From ZLKRG08 sp051006515 (GTDB taxonomy: Bacteria; Actinomycetota; Actinomycetes; Nanopelagicales; Nanopelagicaceae): 33,871 nucleotides of DNA. Below are positions 8,247 to 16,977 of this stretch, piece after piece. The notes under the pieces were generated by a model, which was not told the DNA's origin, searched no databases, and saw only the letters and a list, made by a program, of their open reading frames with translations. The stretch is from contig JBPCTD010000002.1 of assembly GCA_051006515.1 (NCBI GenBank), positions 1-33,871 of the forward strand. Reading direction: 5' to 3'. Position numbers and translations under genes: made by a program. The stretch's first letter is position 1; every line of letters begins with the position of its first letter.

Positions 8247-10281
8247 CAGAATCCGCCTTCTTCTTTGTTGCACGTTTTACCGGTTTGCTTGGAGTTTCAC
8301 TCTTTGTCACAACTGGTATTGCAACTGGCGGTAGCGAAGATGGCTTTCGTAAATTTGAACCAGTCCAAGCTGGTCGCGGTTTAACCGCTTTGACGCCCTT
8401 AAAGATATCTTGAATTTCATCTTTAAGAATGGTCTCTTTCTCTAAGAGCACCAACACCAGTTCATCTAAAATCGCACGATTTGCTTCGAGAATATCAAAT
8501 GCTTCTTGATGAGCATTATCAATTAACTTACGAATTTCGTTATCTACTATTGAAGCTAAATTCTCGGAGTAATCACGTTGATGTGAAAGATCGCGACCTA
8601 AGAAAGGCTCTGATGAGTTGCTTCCTAATTTAACTGCGCCAATAGTTTCAGTCATGCCGTATTGAGTAACCATTTGGCGAGCTAACGCAGTAGCTTTCTC
8701 TATGTCATTACTTGCACCAGTTGATGGGTCATGGAAAATTAACTCTTCCGCTGCACGGCCACCTAAGGTGTATGACAACTGATCAAGTAATTGATTGCGA
8801 GTAACTGAATATTTATCTTCATCAGGTAAAACCATGGTGTAACCAAGTGCACGACCACGAGGCATGATGGTGATTTTGTGAACTGGATCTGTATGTGGAA
8901 GTGCATGTGCAACTAGCGCGTGACCACCTTCATGGTAAGCGGTTACACGACGCTCTTCATCGCTCATGACACGAGTTTTCTTCTGCGGACCGGCCATCAC
9001 GCGATCAATCGATTCATCGATAGCGCTTAAAGTAATCAATTTCTCATTATTGCGCGCAGTAAGTAGCGCAGCCTCATTTAACACGTTTGCTAAATCAGCA
9101 CCCGTAAAACCAGGCGTACGACGCGCAATCGCAGTTAAATCTAGATTCTCTGCCAGCGGTTTGTTTTTAGAATGGACTTTCAGAATTGCTTCGCGTCCTT
9201 TTAGATCTGGTCGCTCAACTGGAATTTGGCGATCAAAACGTCCTGGGCGAAGAAGAGCCGGATCTAAAACATCTGGACGGTTGGTTGCAGCAATCAGAAT
9301 TACTTGAGTCTGATCATCAAATCCATCCATCTCAACCAATAATTGATTTAAAGTCTGTTCGCGCTCATCATGTCCACCACCTAAACCTGCGCCACGTTGA
9401 CGACCAACTGCATCGATCTCATCAACGAAAACGATCGCCGGCGAAGTCTCTTTTGCGCGATTAAACAAATCACGCACACGAGCTGCACCAACACCAACAA
9501 ACATTTCCACGAAATCTGAACCTGAAATTGAATAGAACGGAACTTTCGCTTCTCCGGCAACTGCGCGCGCCAAAAGAGTCTTACCAGTTCCAGGTGGGCC
9601 ATAAAGCAGAACACCTTTAGGAATCTTTGCGCCAAGTTCTCGGTACTTCGCAGAATTAGATAGAAAATCACGGATCTCTTCTAATTCTTGAACTGCTTCA
9701 TCTGCACCAGCTACATCAGCAAATGTAGTTTTTGGCGCTTCGGCATCTTGTAATTTTGCGCGAGATTTTCCAAATTGCATGGCGCGACCGCCGCCATTTG
9801 CTTGGCTCATCATCCAGAAGAAGAGCAGAGCAATAATTAAGAATGGTGCAACTGAGAATAAAAATGTGACTAAAAGTGATTGAGAAGGTACGAGTACATT
9901 CCAACCTTTTGTGGGTGGATTACCGGTTAAAGCATCAATAATCGTTGGTTCTTGACGAACAATGTATGAAGCTTGAACTTTGCTAGAACCATTTATTTTG
10001 TAGCTATCGCTTAGTTCTACTTTGATAATCTGGTCTTTATCGACCACCGTAGCGGTTGCTACCTGACCTTTTGAAATAGCATCAAGAATCTGAGAAGTCT
10101 TTACTTCGGTGAACTTGCTTGAAGCAGAAGAGATTTGACCAAAGAAAGTTACCGCCAAAATACCTAGAACAATCCAAAATAGCGGGCCGCGAGTGAATTT
10201 GCGGATGCCATTTTGAGGCGTTGGTGTATTTGGTTTACGAACTGGTTTTTTCTCAGCCATCTTCTTCTCTCTGCGCGCCAT
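8239..10281 (-). CDS. ftsH: ATP-dependent zinc metalloprotease FtsH
   Basis: Membrane-anchored AAA+ protease that degrades damaged membrane proteins and short-lived regulators. Of 680 residues, two transmembrane helices (about 32-50 and 136-158) flank an extracytoplasmic domain. The AAA+ module has Walker A GPPGTGKT (228-235), Walker B IVFVDEID (283-290) and the second region of homology around NRPDVLDPALLRPGRFDR. The protease domain has the zinc site HEGGH (450-454). The C-terminal tail is Lys/Pro-rich. The start is either ATG 10281, four bases after the hpt stop, or ATG 10260, which has AGAGAG just upstream; both give the same mature domains. Its 3' end overlaps folE. Confidence 0.98.
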   Translation of the reverse strand: MARREKKMAEKKPVRKPNTPTPQNGIRKFTRGPLFWIVLGILAVTFFGQISSASSKFTEVKTSQILDAISKGQVATATVVDKDQIIKVELSDSYKINGSSKVQASYIVRQEPTIIDALTGNPPTKGWNVLVPSQSLLVTFLFSVAPFLIIALLFFWMMSQANGGGRAMQFGKSRAKLQDAEAPKTTFADVAGADEAVQELEEIRDFLSNSAKYRELGAKIPKGVLLYGPPGTGKTLLARAVAGEAKVPFYSISGSDFVEMFVGVGAARVRDLFNRAKETSPAIVFVDEIDAVGRQRGAGLGGGHDEREQTLNQLLVEMDGFDDQTQVILIAATNRPDVLDPALLRPGRFDRQIPVERPDLKGREAILKVHSKNKPLAENLDLTAIARRTPGFTGADLANVLNEAALLTARNNEKLITLSAIDESIDRVMAGPQKKTRVMSDEERRVTAYHEGGHALVAHALPHTDPVHKITIMPRGRALGYTMVLPDEDKYSVTRNQLLDQLSYTLGGRAAEELIFHDPSTGASNDIEKATALARQMVTQYGMTETIGAVKLGSNSSEPFLGRDLSHQRDYSENLASIVDNEIRKLIDNAHQEAFDILEANRAILDELVLVLLEKETILKDEIQDIFKGVKAVKPRPAWTGSNLRKPSSLPPVAIPVVTKSETPSKPVKRATKKKADSGE

Positions 10282-10285
10282 GATC

Positions 10286-10837
10286 TTAGGAATAAACGTG
10301 CTTCGCTAAAACGCCAATAAAATCTAAATTGCGATACTTTTCATCAAAATCTAATCCGTAGCCCACAACGAAATCAGTTGGAATATCAAAACCTACATAT
10401 TTAACTTCTACTTTAACTTTTGCTGCTTCTGGCTTACGTAACATCGTAAGAATCTCAACGCTCTTGGTGCCGCGAGATTCCAGATTTGATTTTAACCAAT
10501 CTAAAGTCAGGCCAGTATCAACGATATCTTCAACAATTAGCACTTCACGATTCGTAATATCCCGATCTAAATCTTTCAAGATGCGAACGACGCCACTTGA
10601 TTTTGTGCCAGAGCCGTAAGACGAGACCGCCATCCAATCCATCTCAAGATGTCTATCTATTGCACGAGCCAAATCAGCCATCACCATGACTGCGCCTTTT
10701 AATACACCTACTAATAACAGATCGCGATCTTTGTAATCAGCTGCAACTTGTGCCGCCAACTCTTTGATGCGCGCTTGTATCTGTTCTGCCGAGGCAACTA
10801 CGCGTTCGATATCTGAAGCAACGTGTCCGTGTTCCAC
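10286..10837 (-). CDS. hpt: Hypoxanthine(-guanine) phosphoribosyltransferase
   Basis: Purine salvage: transfers ribose 5-phosphate from PRPP to hypoxanthine or guanine. The PRPP-binding signature VLIVEDIVDTGLTL is intact, together with LLVGVLKGAVMVMADL near the N-terminus, SYGSGTKSSG, and the C-terminal VGYGLDFDEKYRNL. GTG 10837 is preferred because AAAGG sits six bases upstream; a GTG two codons earlier (10843) has that element directly against it. In mycobacteria hpt also follows tilS and lies near ftsH. About 184 residues, a normal length. Confidence 0.96.
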   Translation of the reverse strand: MEHGHVASDIERVVASAEQIQARIKELAAQVAADYKDRDLLLVGVLKGAVMVMADLARAIDRHLEMDWMAVSSYGSGTKSSGVVRILKDLDRDITNREVLIVEDIVDTGLTLDWLKSNLESRGTKSVEILTMLRKPEAAKVKVEVKYVGFDIPTDFVVGYGLDFDEKYRNLDFIGVLAKHVYS

Positions 10838-10882
10838 GTTCACCCTTTCGCTCTCTTGTTCGCTTTTAGGGCAAACAAAAAA

Positions 10883-11812
10883 CTAATTTGAGAGCGTTAG
10901 TCTGCCCGAAATTCTGGAAACCTTCACACCCGCAGGGAGGCTTACCTCGCCCTGGCCCTTCCAGTTGGAAATCAACGCTTCTACCTGGCTGACTTGATCA
11001 GCTGAGAGTTGAGTTACACCCGCCTCAAAGAGAGCAATTCGCAAGACTCGAGTCCGAATCGCTTTCGGTAGCTCCAAAAGCGTTGAAACTTCCAAGGAGC
11101 TATCTTTTTTCCAAAACTCCTCAGCCAATAAATCAAGTGCATCTGCATCATCGCGAAGTAAGTTAGCGCTTCTTACGAGCGCTTCAGAAATTCCTGGACC
11201 AAGTTCAGATTCCATTATAGGTAAAACTTTTTTTCTTGCACGTACACGTAAGAAATTTAAATCATCATTATGCGGATCGTTCCAAGGTTTTAGATTAAGT
11301 TCTTTGCAACTGGCAACCGTTTGTTCCCTGGTGATATTTAAAAATGGACGAAGAAAAATTCCAGTTTCTTGGGCCATGCCTGATAAAGATCTAGCACCGC
11401 TACCTCTTGCCAAACCTAATAGGACGGTTTCCGCTTGATCGTCTTTGGTATGCCCAAGTAGTACGGCAACTGCACCACTTTCTTTAGCAAAACTTATCAA
11501 CGCTTCATATCTCGCGCGACGAGCAGAAGCTTCTAAACCATCAGTAATTTTCACTTCTACTTTTCTAATTTCACACGGAAAAGAGAGTTGGTTTTTCACA
11601 GTTTCTGCTTGAGCTGCAGAACCAGGTTGTAATTGATGATCGATATTGATTGCCTGTAACTTTAAAGATAATTTATCTGCTTCAAGTTTTGCAGACTCTG
11701 CGAGCGCTAAAGAATCAGCGCCTCCTGATACTGCAACCAGAATTAAATCTCCGGGTGAAAATTTACTTAACGCTGCTCGCACTGCACTGCGAAGTGCAAC
11801 GAGCGTATCCAT
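10883..11812 (-). CDS. tilS: tRNA(Ile)-lysidine synthase
   Basis: Modifies the CAU anticodon of the minor tRNA-Ile to lysidine so that it reads AUA and is charged with isoleucine. The PP-loop SGGADS lies at residues 29-34, followed by the family blocks NIDHQLQPGS, ASARRARYEAL, LGHTKDDQAETVLLGLARGSG and RPFLNITREQ. The 309-residue length lacks the extra C-terminal domain of the E. coli enzyme, which is usual for actinobacterial TilS. ATG overlaps the stop of the upstream NlpC/P60 gene by one base (TAATG). Confidence 0.95.
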   Translation of the reverse strand: MDTLVALRSAVRAALSKFSPGDLILVAVSGGADSLALAESAKLEADKLSLKLQAINIDHQLQPGSAAQAETVKNQLSFPCEIRKVEVKITDGLEASARRARYEALISFAKESGAVAVLLGHTKDDQAETVLLGLARGSGARSLSGMAQETGIFLRPFLNITREQTVASCKELNLKPWNDPHNDDLNFLRVRARKKVLPIMESELGPGISEALVRSANLLRDDADALDLLAEEFWKKDSSLEVSTLLELPKAIRTRVLRIALFEAGVTQLSADQVSQVEALISNWKGQGEVSLPAGVKVSRISGRLTLSN

Positions 11813-13035
11813 TACGGACGACCTGCAAAAGGCATTAAACCTGGCATGGAGTACATATTGGATTTAACCAAACCAACTCGTTTGTTACGAGCTTCCCAAA
11901 CCATGTTATTACCGGCATAAATTGAGATATGGTGAATTGCAGCAATCGACCCGTTGTAAGAGTAGAAGAGTAAATCTCCAGGCTGCATCTGTGAAAGTGG
12001 TACGTGATAAGTAGATACCGAGTACAAAGCAGCATTTAAGCGATCCCAATTTGGCCAACCTAAACCTGCTGCACGATATGCCGCATAAACCAAGCCAGAG
12101 CAATCAAATGCATTTGGTCCTTCAGCGCCCCACACATATGGCTTCTTTGCCTGTACTTGTTTAATTGCATAAGCAAGCGCTACTGCACGTTGTTCAGCAG
12201 TCGTTCTAATTGTAGAGCGACCTTTAAATCCACGATCCGGCCAGATCTTCTTCTGATCAATAATTGTTGTTGCCACATTTGCATTCTGTTCTTCCAGAAG
12301 TGCTAATTGGCGGCGTTGTTCAAGAGTCGTGCGAACTTTGCGCGCTGCAATCAAATCAGCCATCAACTTATCTTGAACTTTCTGCAACTTAGCAACTTCT
12401 TGTGCTTGTGCAGCTCTAGCATCATCTGCAATTTTCTTAGCTGCAGCGACTTTATCCGTTGCTACTTGTTGTGCAGCTTTCGCAGCATCTGCCGCCTCTT
12501 TGGCTTGCTTGGCCACAATTTCAGCCTCTTTAAATCTGGCTAATGCTTGTGAATTTGAGGCACCAATTTTGCCCAGCGTTGATAGTTGATCGATTAAATC
12601 CTGTGGACCGTTGCTACTTAATAACGGTTGAATATCTGAGAAGCTGCCACCCATAATGTAAGCATCTGCAGCTAACTTTCCAATTTTGCGGTGTGCTTGA
12701 TCGACTGCTTTAGCAGCTTCGATTGCATAAGCAGCTGCAGCGTTTGCAACTTGTGTTGCTTTATTTAACTCTGCCACTGCGATGTTGTATTTAGCTTGCG
12801 CAGCGTTTGCCTTTGCCGTCAAAGTTCTTAATGAATCTTTGGCTTGGTTTAACTGTCTTGCCTGTGCATCAGCTGCGGCTTTCTTGGCTGCTTCTGCTTT
12901 TTTCGCCGCATTAATCTCTTCTAAAGTTGGTTTTTTTGGGGTTGCGCTAGCTGCAGAGATAGTAAGTGTAAATACCGAGAAAATAGCTACTGTTGCAATT
13001 AGTAGACGACTCTTACTTACAGAAACGCGGCGCAA
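11812..13035 (-). CDS. Secreted NlpC/P60 peptidoglycan endopeptidase with coiled-coil N-terminus
   Basis: Probably cleaves peptide stems of peptidoglycan outside the membrane (RipA/RipC-like family). A basic start and hydrophobic stretch to about residue 31, ending ...ASATPKK, form a signal peptide. Residues ~40-260 are a long Ala/Lys/Gln-rich coiled coil, typical of regulated cell-wall hydrolases. The C-terminal NlpC/P60 domain has the catalytic Cys312 in AFDCSGL and His369 in HHISIYAG. The start is TTG 13035, supported by GGAGG seven bases upstream (13043-13047). It is the first gene of the 13-kb minus-strand block and is coupled to tilS. In related bacteria a coiled coil can block the active site until a partner such as FtsEX relieves it; that is not shown here. 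Confidence 0.9.
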   Translation of the reverse strand: MRRVSVSKSRLLIATVAIFSVFTLTISAASATPKKPTLEEINAAKKAEAAKKAAADAQARQLNQAKDSLRTLTAKANAAQAKYNIAVAELNKATQVANAAAAYAIEAAKAVDQAHRKIGKLAADAYIMGGSFSDIQPLLSSNGPQDLIDQLSTLGKIGASNSQALARFKEAEIVAKQAKEAADAAKAAQQVATDKVAAAKKIADDARAAQAQEVAKLQKVQDKLMADLIAARKVRTTLEQRRQLALLEEQNANVATTIIDQKKIWPDRGFKGRSTIRTTAEQRAVALAYAIKQVQAKKPYVWGAEGPNAFDCSGLVYAAYRAAGLGWPNWDRLNAALYSVSTYHVPLSQMQPGDLLFYSYNGSIAAIHHISIYAGNNMVWEARNKRVGLVKSNMYSMPGLMPFAGRP

Positions 13036-13042
13036 CTCAAAA

Positions 13043-13047
13043 CCTCC
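13043..13047 (-). promoter_or_regulatory. Ribosome binding site supporting a TTG start
   Basis: GGAGG on the minus strand with a seven-base spacer to TTG 13035. There is no ATG or GTG in frame at a suitable distance that would keep the signal peptide. Confidence 0.7.
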
Positions 13048-13122
13048 AATATGGGGAACTATCGGTAAGGCTTAAGGATAAATGGCAATAACCAAAATTG
13101 CGGGGATTTAAGGAAATTCGCT

Positions 13123-13926
13123 TTAGTTGGCTACATCACGGCGCTTAAATAAGGTGGCTGTAATCAATGATGCGCCTAATAAGTAGAGGCCAACTCTTAA
13201 TAAAGCCTGTGAATATGTTGGAGCGTTCTCAACACCAATAGGTGATCCACCGGATCCCACAACTGATAACAAATTACCAGGCATCCAATTAGCAGCTGGT
13301 TTCCAAGCAATCGAGATGATGCTCTCTACAACCAATAAATAAGCTGTTCCAATTGAGATCGAGCTAATCGGTGATCTAAAAATCAATCCCAATAACATTC
13401 CGATTGTTCCGTAACCAATTGTTGAGATGAAAACATTTACAAATGAATGAAGTAGTGCTTCTTGGCCAGTTGAAGTTGTCCAGGCATCAGTTGCAACACG
13501 TGCACGGCCAGCAAGGCCAAAAGCTAAACCAATCGCAGTTGCAGCGCTAACTATGACCGTAACTAGCGCGAATGAAATCATTGATAAATATTTACCTAGC
13601 AACAATCTAATTCGGCGCGGTTGGCGCACTAATAAATTACGTAAAGTTCCATAGGTATATTCCTGCGCAGTTTGAGCTGCAAATACGGAAAGCGCTACTA
13701 AGCCTAATAAGCCGCTGGCGCTATTAAAGCCAATTACAAAACCATCCGGTAATTGCAGCATCTCTCTGGTGATGCGATTACCGCGATCGGCATTGCCAGT
13801 TTCTGCATCGATAAGAAGAAATAGCAGTGAAGAAACAAGTCCGGTTACGAAAATAACTGAACCCATGGTGCCAAGGAAGAAAGCTGGGCGACGAAGTTTG
13901 CGCCATTCAGCAAAGAAAATTCTCAT
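13123..13926 (-). CDS. ABC-2 type transporter permease
   Basis: A 267-residue membrane subunit of an ABC exporter. It has about six hydrophobic helices (near 17-38, 64-84, 108-136, 163-185, 190-211 and 240-258) and the N-terminal cytoplasmic start FFAEWRKLRRP that is common in ABC-2 permeases. The segment AAQTAQEYTYGTLRNLLVRQPRR between helices 2 and 3 resembles the coupling element of bacitracin- and lantibiotic-type exporters. Its ATG overlaps the end of the ATPase gene by four bases, so the two form one transporter. The substrate cannot be read from sequence; defence against antimicrobial peptides or lipid export are possibilities only. Confidence 0.85.
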   Translation of the reverse strand: MRIFFAEWRKLRRPAFFLGTMGSVIFVTGLVSSLLFLLIDAETGNADRGNRITREMLQLPDGFVIGFNSASGLLGLVALSVFAAQTAQEYTYGTLRNLLVRQPRRIRLLLGKYLSMISFALVTVIVSAATAIGLAFGLAGRARVATDAWTTSTGQEALLHSFVNVFISTIGYGTIGMLLGLIFRSPISSISIGTAYLLVVESIISIAWKPAANWMPGNLLSVVGSGGSPIGVENAPTYSQALLRVGLYLLGASLITATLFKRRDVAN

Positions 13927-14831
13927 TCGGCACCATCCGTTAATTCAAAGAAAGTTTCTTCCAGCGAAGCTCTGACTGGAGTTAATTGTGAAAGTACTAT
14001 CCCGCTTTCAAATGCCAACTTATTCAGTTGGACCGCATAATTTTCATCTGCATCAACTCTTACATGATCTTCTTCAATGATTGCTTGGTGTCCAGTTTTA
14101 TTGATTAATTCTGCTAAGTATGGAAGTGAATTTAGCGAAGAAGGCTTAGCAACGATTGTTGGTTTGTTTCGATGCAACAGTTCTTGAATCGGACCAGCAA
14201 AAACTACGCGTCCTTTACGTAGCATCACCAAATACTTAGAAATCATTTCAAGTTCCGAGAGCAAATGTGAAGACACAAATACAGTGACACCTTGTGAAGC
14301 CAAAGTTTCAAGCAAGTCCCGAACTTCTTGAATTCCAGCGGGATCTAATCCGTTGGTAGGTTCATCTAATATCAAAAGTTTTGGATTTGGGAGTAAAGCT
14401 GCAGCAATGCCCAATCGCTGTTTCATACCCAATGAATAGTTCTTAAATTTATCGTTGCCGCGATCATTTAGCCCGACTAAATCAATTAACTCATTGCAAC
14501 GAGCAAAATCTATGCCACCTAACTTTGCCAAGACTTTTAGATTCTCAATACCTGAAAGTGCGGGATAGAAAGCTGGCCCTTCAATCATTGCGCCTACATC
14601 TTTCAAATACTTTTCAGGATGCGATATTGAATTTCCGATTATCGAAGCTGTTCCGGAGGAAGGTTTGATCAAACCTAACAACATTCGAATGGTGGTGGTT
14701 TTGCCGGAACCATTTGGGCCAACAAAGCCACAAATAGTGCCAAGCGGGACTTCAAAAGTTGCGCTATCTAGCGCCGCGATATCTCCGTAATGTTTACTGA
14801 GATTTTCGACTGCTATCGCAGGGGTACTCAT
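13923..14831 (-). CDS. ABC transporter ATP-binding protein
   Basis: ATPase partner of the ABC-2 permease that follows. It shows Walker A GPNGSGKT (38-45), the signature YSLGMKQRLGIA, Walker B LLILDEPTNGLDPAG and the H-loop in VFVSSHLLSELE. The last ~80 residues form the extra C-terminal domain seen in drug- and bacteriocin-export ATPases. The closest class by pattern is the BcrA/CcmA group. A GAGAGG element eight bases upstream of ATG 14831 serves as Shine-Dalgarno. It is divergent from metZ with only 47 bases between start codons. Confidence 0.9.
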   Translation of the reverse strand: MSTPAIAVENLSKHYGDIAALDSATFEVPLGTICGFVGPNGSGKTTTIRMLLGLIKPSSGTASIIGNSISHPEKYLKDVGAMIEGPAFYPALSGIENLKVLAKLGGIDFARCNELIDLVGLNDRGNDKFKNYSLGMKQRLGIAAALLPNPKLLILDEPTNGLDPAGIQEVRDLLETLASQGVTVFVSSHLLSELEMISKYLVMLRKGRVVFAGPIQELLHRNKPTIVAKPSSLNSLPYLAELINKTGHQAIIEEDHVRVDADENYAVQLNKLAFESGIVLSQLTPVRASLEETFFELTDGAE

Positions 14832-14866
14832 AGATATACCCTCTCATATAAATTCAATTAGTAATC

Positions 14867-14872
14867 TAGAAT
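14867..14872 (+). promoter_or_regulatory. -10 box of metZ giving a leaderless transcript
   Basis: TAGAAT followed by exactly six bases and then ATG 14879. That spacing puts the expected transcription start at or next to the A of the start codon. No Shine-Dalgarno is visible and no -35 hexamer is clear. Confidence 0.6.
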
Positions 14873-14878
14873 TCCCCA

Positions 14879-16105
14879 ATGAGTAAGAAGCCTTGGGGAT
14901 ATCAACCAATCAATGAACGTCCAGAACCCGATTGGCAATTAAACCCACAGACCGATGCAGTTCGCGCTGGACTTGCGCGCTCTGGTTTTGGTGAAACTTC
15001 TGAAGCGCTTTATTTAACTAGTGGTTTTACATACTCTTCTGCCGAAGAAGCCGAAAGCGCATTTAAAGATGAAGTAGATCATTATCTTTACGGTCGCTTT
15101 GCTAATCCCACAATTTCGATGTTTGAAGAGCGTTTGGCAACTTTAGAAGGCGCAGAACGTTGCATCGCTACTGGTAGTGGAATGTCTGCGATGTTTGCCT
15201 CCGTTGCATGTTTAGTTAGCAATGGAGATCGTGTAGTTGCAAGCGCTTCAATGTTCTCTTCTTGCCATGTCGTATTGACTGAATTTCTGCCAAAGTGGGG
15301 TGTTACTACAGAATTAGTCAAAGGTAATGACCGCGCTACTTGGGAAGCGGCACTTTCAAAACCAACCAAAGCAGTTTTCATTGAAACTCCAAGTAATCCA
15401 TTGATGGATATTGTCGATATTAAAATGGTTTCGGAGCTAGCTCATAAAGTTGGCGCAACAGTAATTGTTGATAACGTGATGGCTTCACCGGTTTATCAAA
15501 AGCCACTCGAACTTGGCGCAGATGTAGTGATGTATTCCGCAACCAAGCACATTGATGGACAAGGCCGAGTTTTAGGTGGTGCAGTGCTTGGCAACGCTAC
15601 GTACATGAACGAACAATTCCAGCCTTTCATTCGTCACACTGGTCCTGCCCTTTCACCATTTAATGCTTGGGTAATGTTGAAATCTTTAGAAACTATGCAC
15701 ATGCGCGTAGAACGAATGAATTCAAATGCACAAGCAGTGGCAGAATTTCTAGAGAGCGAATCAAAAGTTAAAACGGTGCGCTACCCCGGACTTAAATCTC
15801 ATCCAAACCACGAACTAGCAATGCGCCAGATGAATGGTGCCGGTGGCACGACTATCGGCATTGAATTCAATGGAGATAAGAGCGCAGCCTTTAAGTTTAT
15901 GAATTCACTTCGCGTTATTGATATCTCTAATAATTTAGGAGATTCCAAATCTCTGATCACGCATCCAGCTTCGACTACTCATCGTCGACTAGCGCCAGAA
16001 GTGCAAGCAGAGATGGGTATTACCGAAAGCACCTTACGTTTATCGGTAGGGCTTGAACATTCAGATGATCTAATTAAGGACCTTAAGCAAGCTTTAGCTA
16101 AGTAA
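14879..16105 (+). CDS. metZ: O-succinylhomoserine sulfhydrylase (PLP-dependent)
   Basis: Cys/Met-metabolism PLP enzyme that forms homocysteine from an activated homoserine and sulfide. The 408 residues show the family blocks YGRFANPT (71-78), ATGSGMSAMFA, FIETPSNPLMDIVD, VDNVMASPVYQKPL and the PLP lysine in SATKHIDGQGR (Lys223). The GQGR after the lysine and the overall pattern point to MetZ rather than cystathionine gamma-synthase (MetB), but the substrate (succinyl- or acetylhomoserine) is not certain. It stands alone on the plus strand with an apparently leaderless start. Its last 12 bases overlap the 3' end of the convergent ctaB. Confidence 0.88.
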   Translation: MSKKPWGYQPINERPEPDWQLNPQTDAVRAGLARSGFGETSEALYLTSGFTYSSAEEAESAFKDEVDHYLYGRFANPTISMFEERLATLEGAERCIATGSGMSAMFASVACLVSNGDRVVASASMFSSCHVVLTEFLPKWGVTTELVKGNDRATWEAALSKPTKAVFIETPSNPLMDIVDIKMVSELAHKVGATVIVDNVMASPVYQKPLELGADVVMYSATKHIDGQGRVLGGAVLGNATYMNEQFQPFIRHTGPALSPFNAWVMLKSLETMHMRVERMNSNAQAVAEFLESESKVKTVRYPGLKSHPNHELAMRQMNGAGGTTIGIEFNGDKSAAFKFMNSLRVIDISNNLGDSKSLITHPASTTHRRLAPEVQAEMGITESTLRLSVGLEHSDDLIKDLKQALAK

Positions 16106-16951
16106 TTGACCTACTGCCAGCAGCATTGAGAAAAGGGTTAAATAAAGGATAGAGAAGTGGAAAATTTTTCCTGCCACTTTCTCATAATCGGATTCGCCTT
16201 TACGTAATTTGAAAACTTGTTCGCCAAAAACAATCGCAAGCACTGCAGTTAAAAAATAAGTCCATTGCGGTAAACCAGCGCTATTAATAGTGGCAAATGA
16301 ACAAATCACCATCATGATGGTGTGGAACCAAGTTTCGATGTAAACACGTTTACGTGTTGCAACTACCGGAAGCATTGGAATATTAGCTGCGGCGTAATCA
16401 TCGCGGTAACGAATTGCGATTGCCCAAAAATGTGGTGGTGTCCAGAAAAAGACCACTAAGAAAAACCAAATTGCGGGGGCAGCAAGTGAATTAGTTACTG
16501 CCGACCAACCAATTAAAACAGGCATGCAGCCAGCGATACCGCCCCAAACAATGTTCTGATTGGTATTTGGCTTTAGCGCAACTGTATAAATTGCAACATA
16601 GAAAACAATTGCTAGCGAAGTAAGTAATGTCGCAAGCGGAGTCGTAAAGAACCAAAAAATCAACAAACTAAATAGCATCAAGAAAGTTGCAAACCTAGAA
16701 GCCTGCTTTTTGGTGAGCACACCTGCTGCAATTGGACGGTTTTTGGTGCGCGACATTAATTTATCTATATCTGCTTCAATCACCATGTTGTATGCATTTG
16801 CTGCCCCTGCAGCCAATGTGCCGCCAATTAATGAGGCCATTGTTTCTATAAGCGGCGGCCAACCTTCGGCGGCCAAGAAGAGCGCTGGAACTGTAGTGAT
16901 GATCAATAACTCGACCACCCTTAGCTTCATTAACTCTATGTATGCGCGCAT
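16094..16951 (-). CDS. ctaB: Protoheme IX farnesyltransferase (heme O synthase)
   Basis: UbiA-family membrane prenyltransferase that adds the farnesyl group to heme B for cytochrome oxidase. The 285 residues contain about eight to nine helices. The first Asp-rich loop has NMVIEADIDKLMSRTKNRP (NxxxxxDxxxMxRTxxRP pattern), and a second conserved loop is FFWTPPHFWAIAIRYRDDY. The start is ATG 16951 with a TAATCT box six bases upstream and no Shine-Dalgarno, so it looks leaderless. The usual partners (ctaA, oxidase subunits) are not in the window. Confidence 0.93.
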   Translation of the reverse strand: MRAYIELMKLRVVELLIITTVPALFLAAEGWPPLIETMASLIGGTLAAGAANAYNMVIEADIDKLMSRTKNRPIAAGVLTKKQASRFATFLMLFSLLIFWFFTTPLATLLTSLAIVFYVAIYTVALKPNTNQNIVWGGIAGCMPVLIGWSAVTNSLAAPAIWFFLVVFFWTPPHFWAIAIRYRDDYAAANIPMLPVVATRKRVYIETWFHTIMMVICSFATINSAGLPQWTYFLTAVLAIVFGEQVFKLRKGESDYEKVAGKIFHFSILYLTLFSMLLAVGQLLS

Positions 16952-16957
16952 AGCGCT

Positions 16958-16963
16958 AGATTA
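16958..16963 (-). promoter_or_regulatory. -10 box of ctaB giving a leaderless transcript
   Basis: On the minus strand TAATCT is followed by AGCGCT and then ATG 16951 (spacing 6). Same geometry as the metZ, MFS and M3 peptidase starts. Confidence 0.6.
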
Positions 16964-16977
16964 CTAAGCAAAAGTAT

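Noticed and set aside
8247..8273. folE start at GTG 8273
   Set aside because: It would add an Arg-rich stretch that is only ftsH read in another frame; the GTG at 8246 has the ribosome site.
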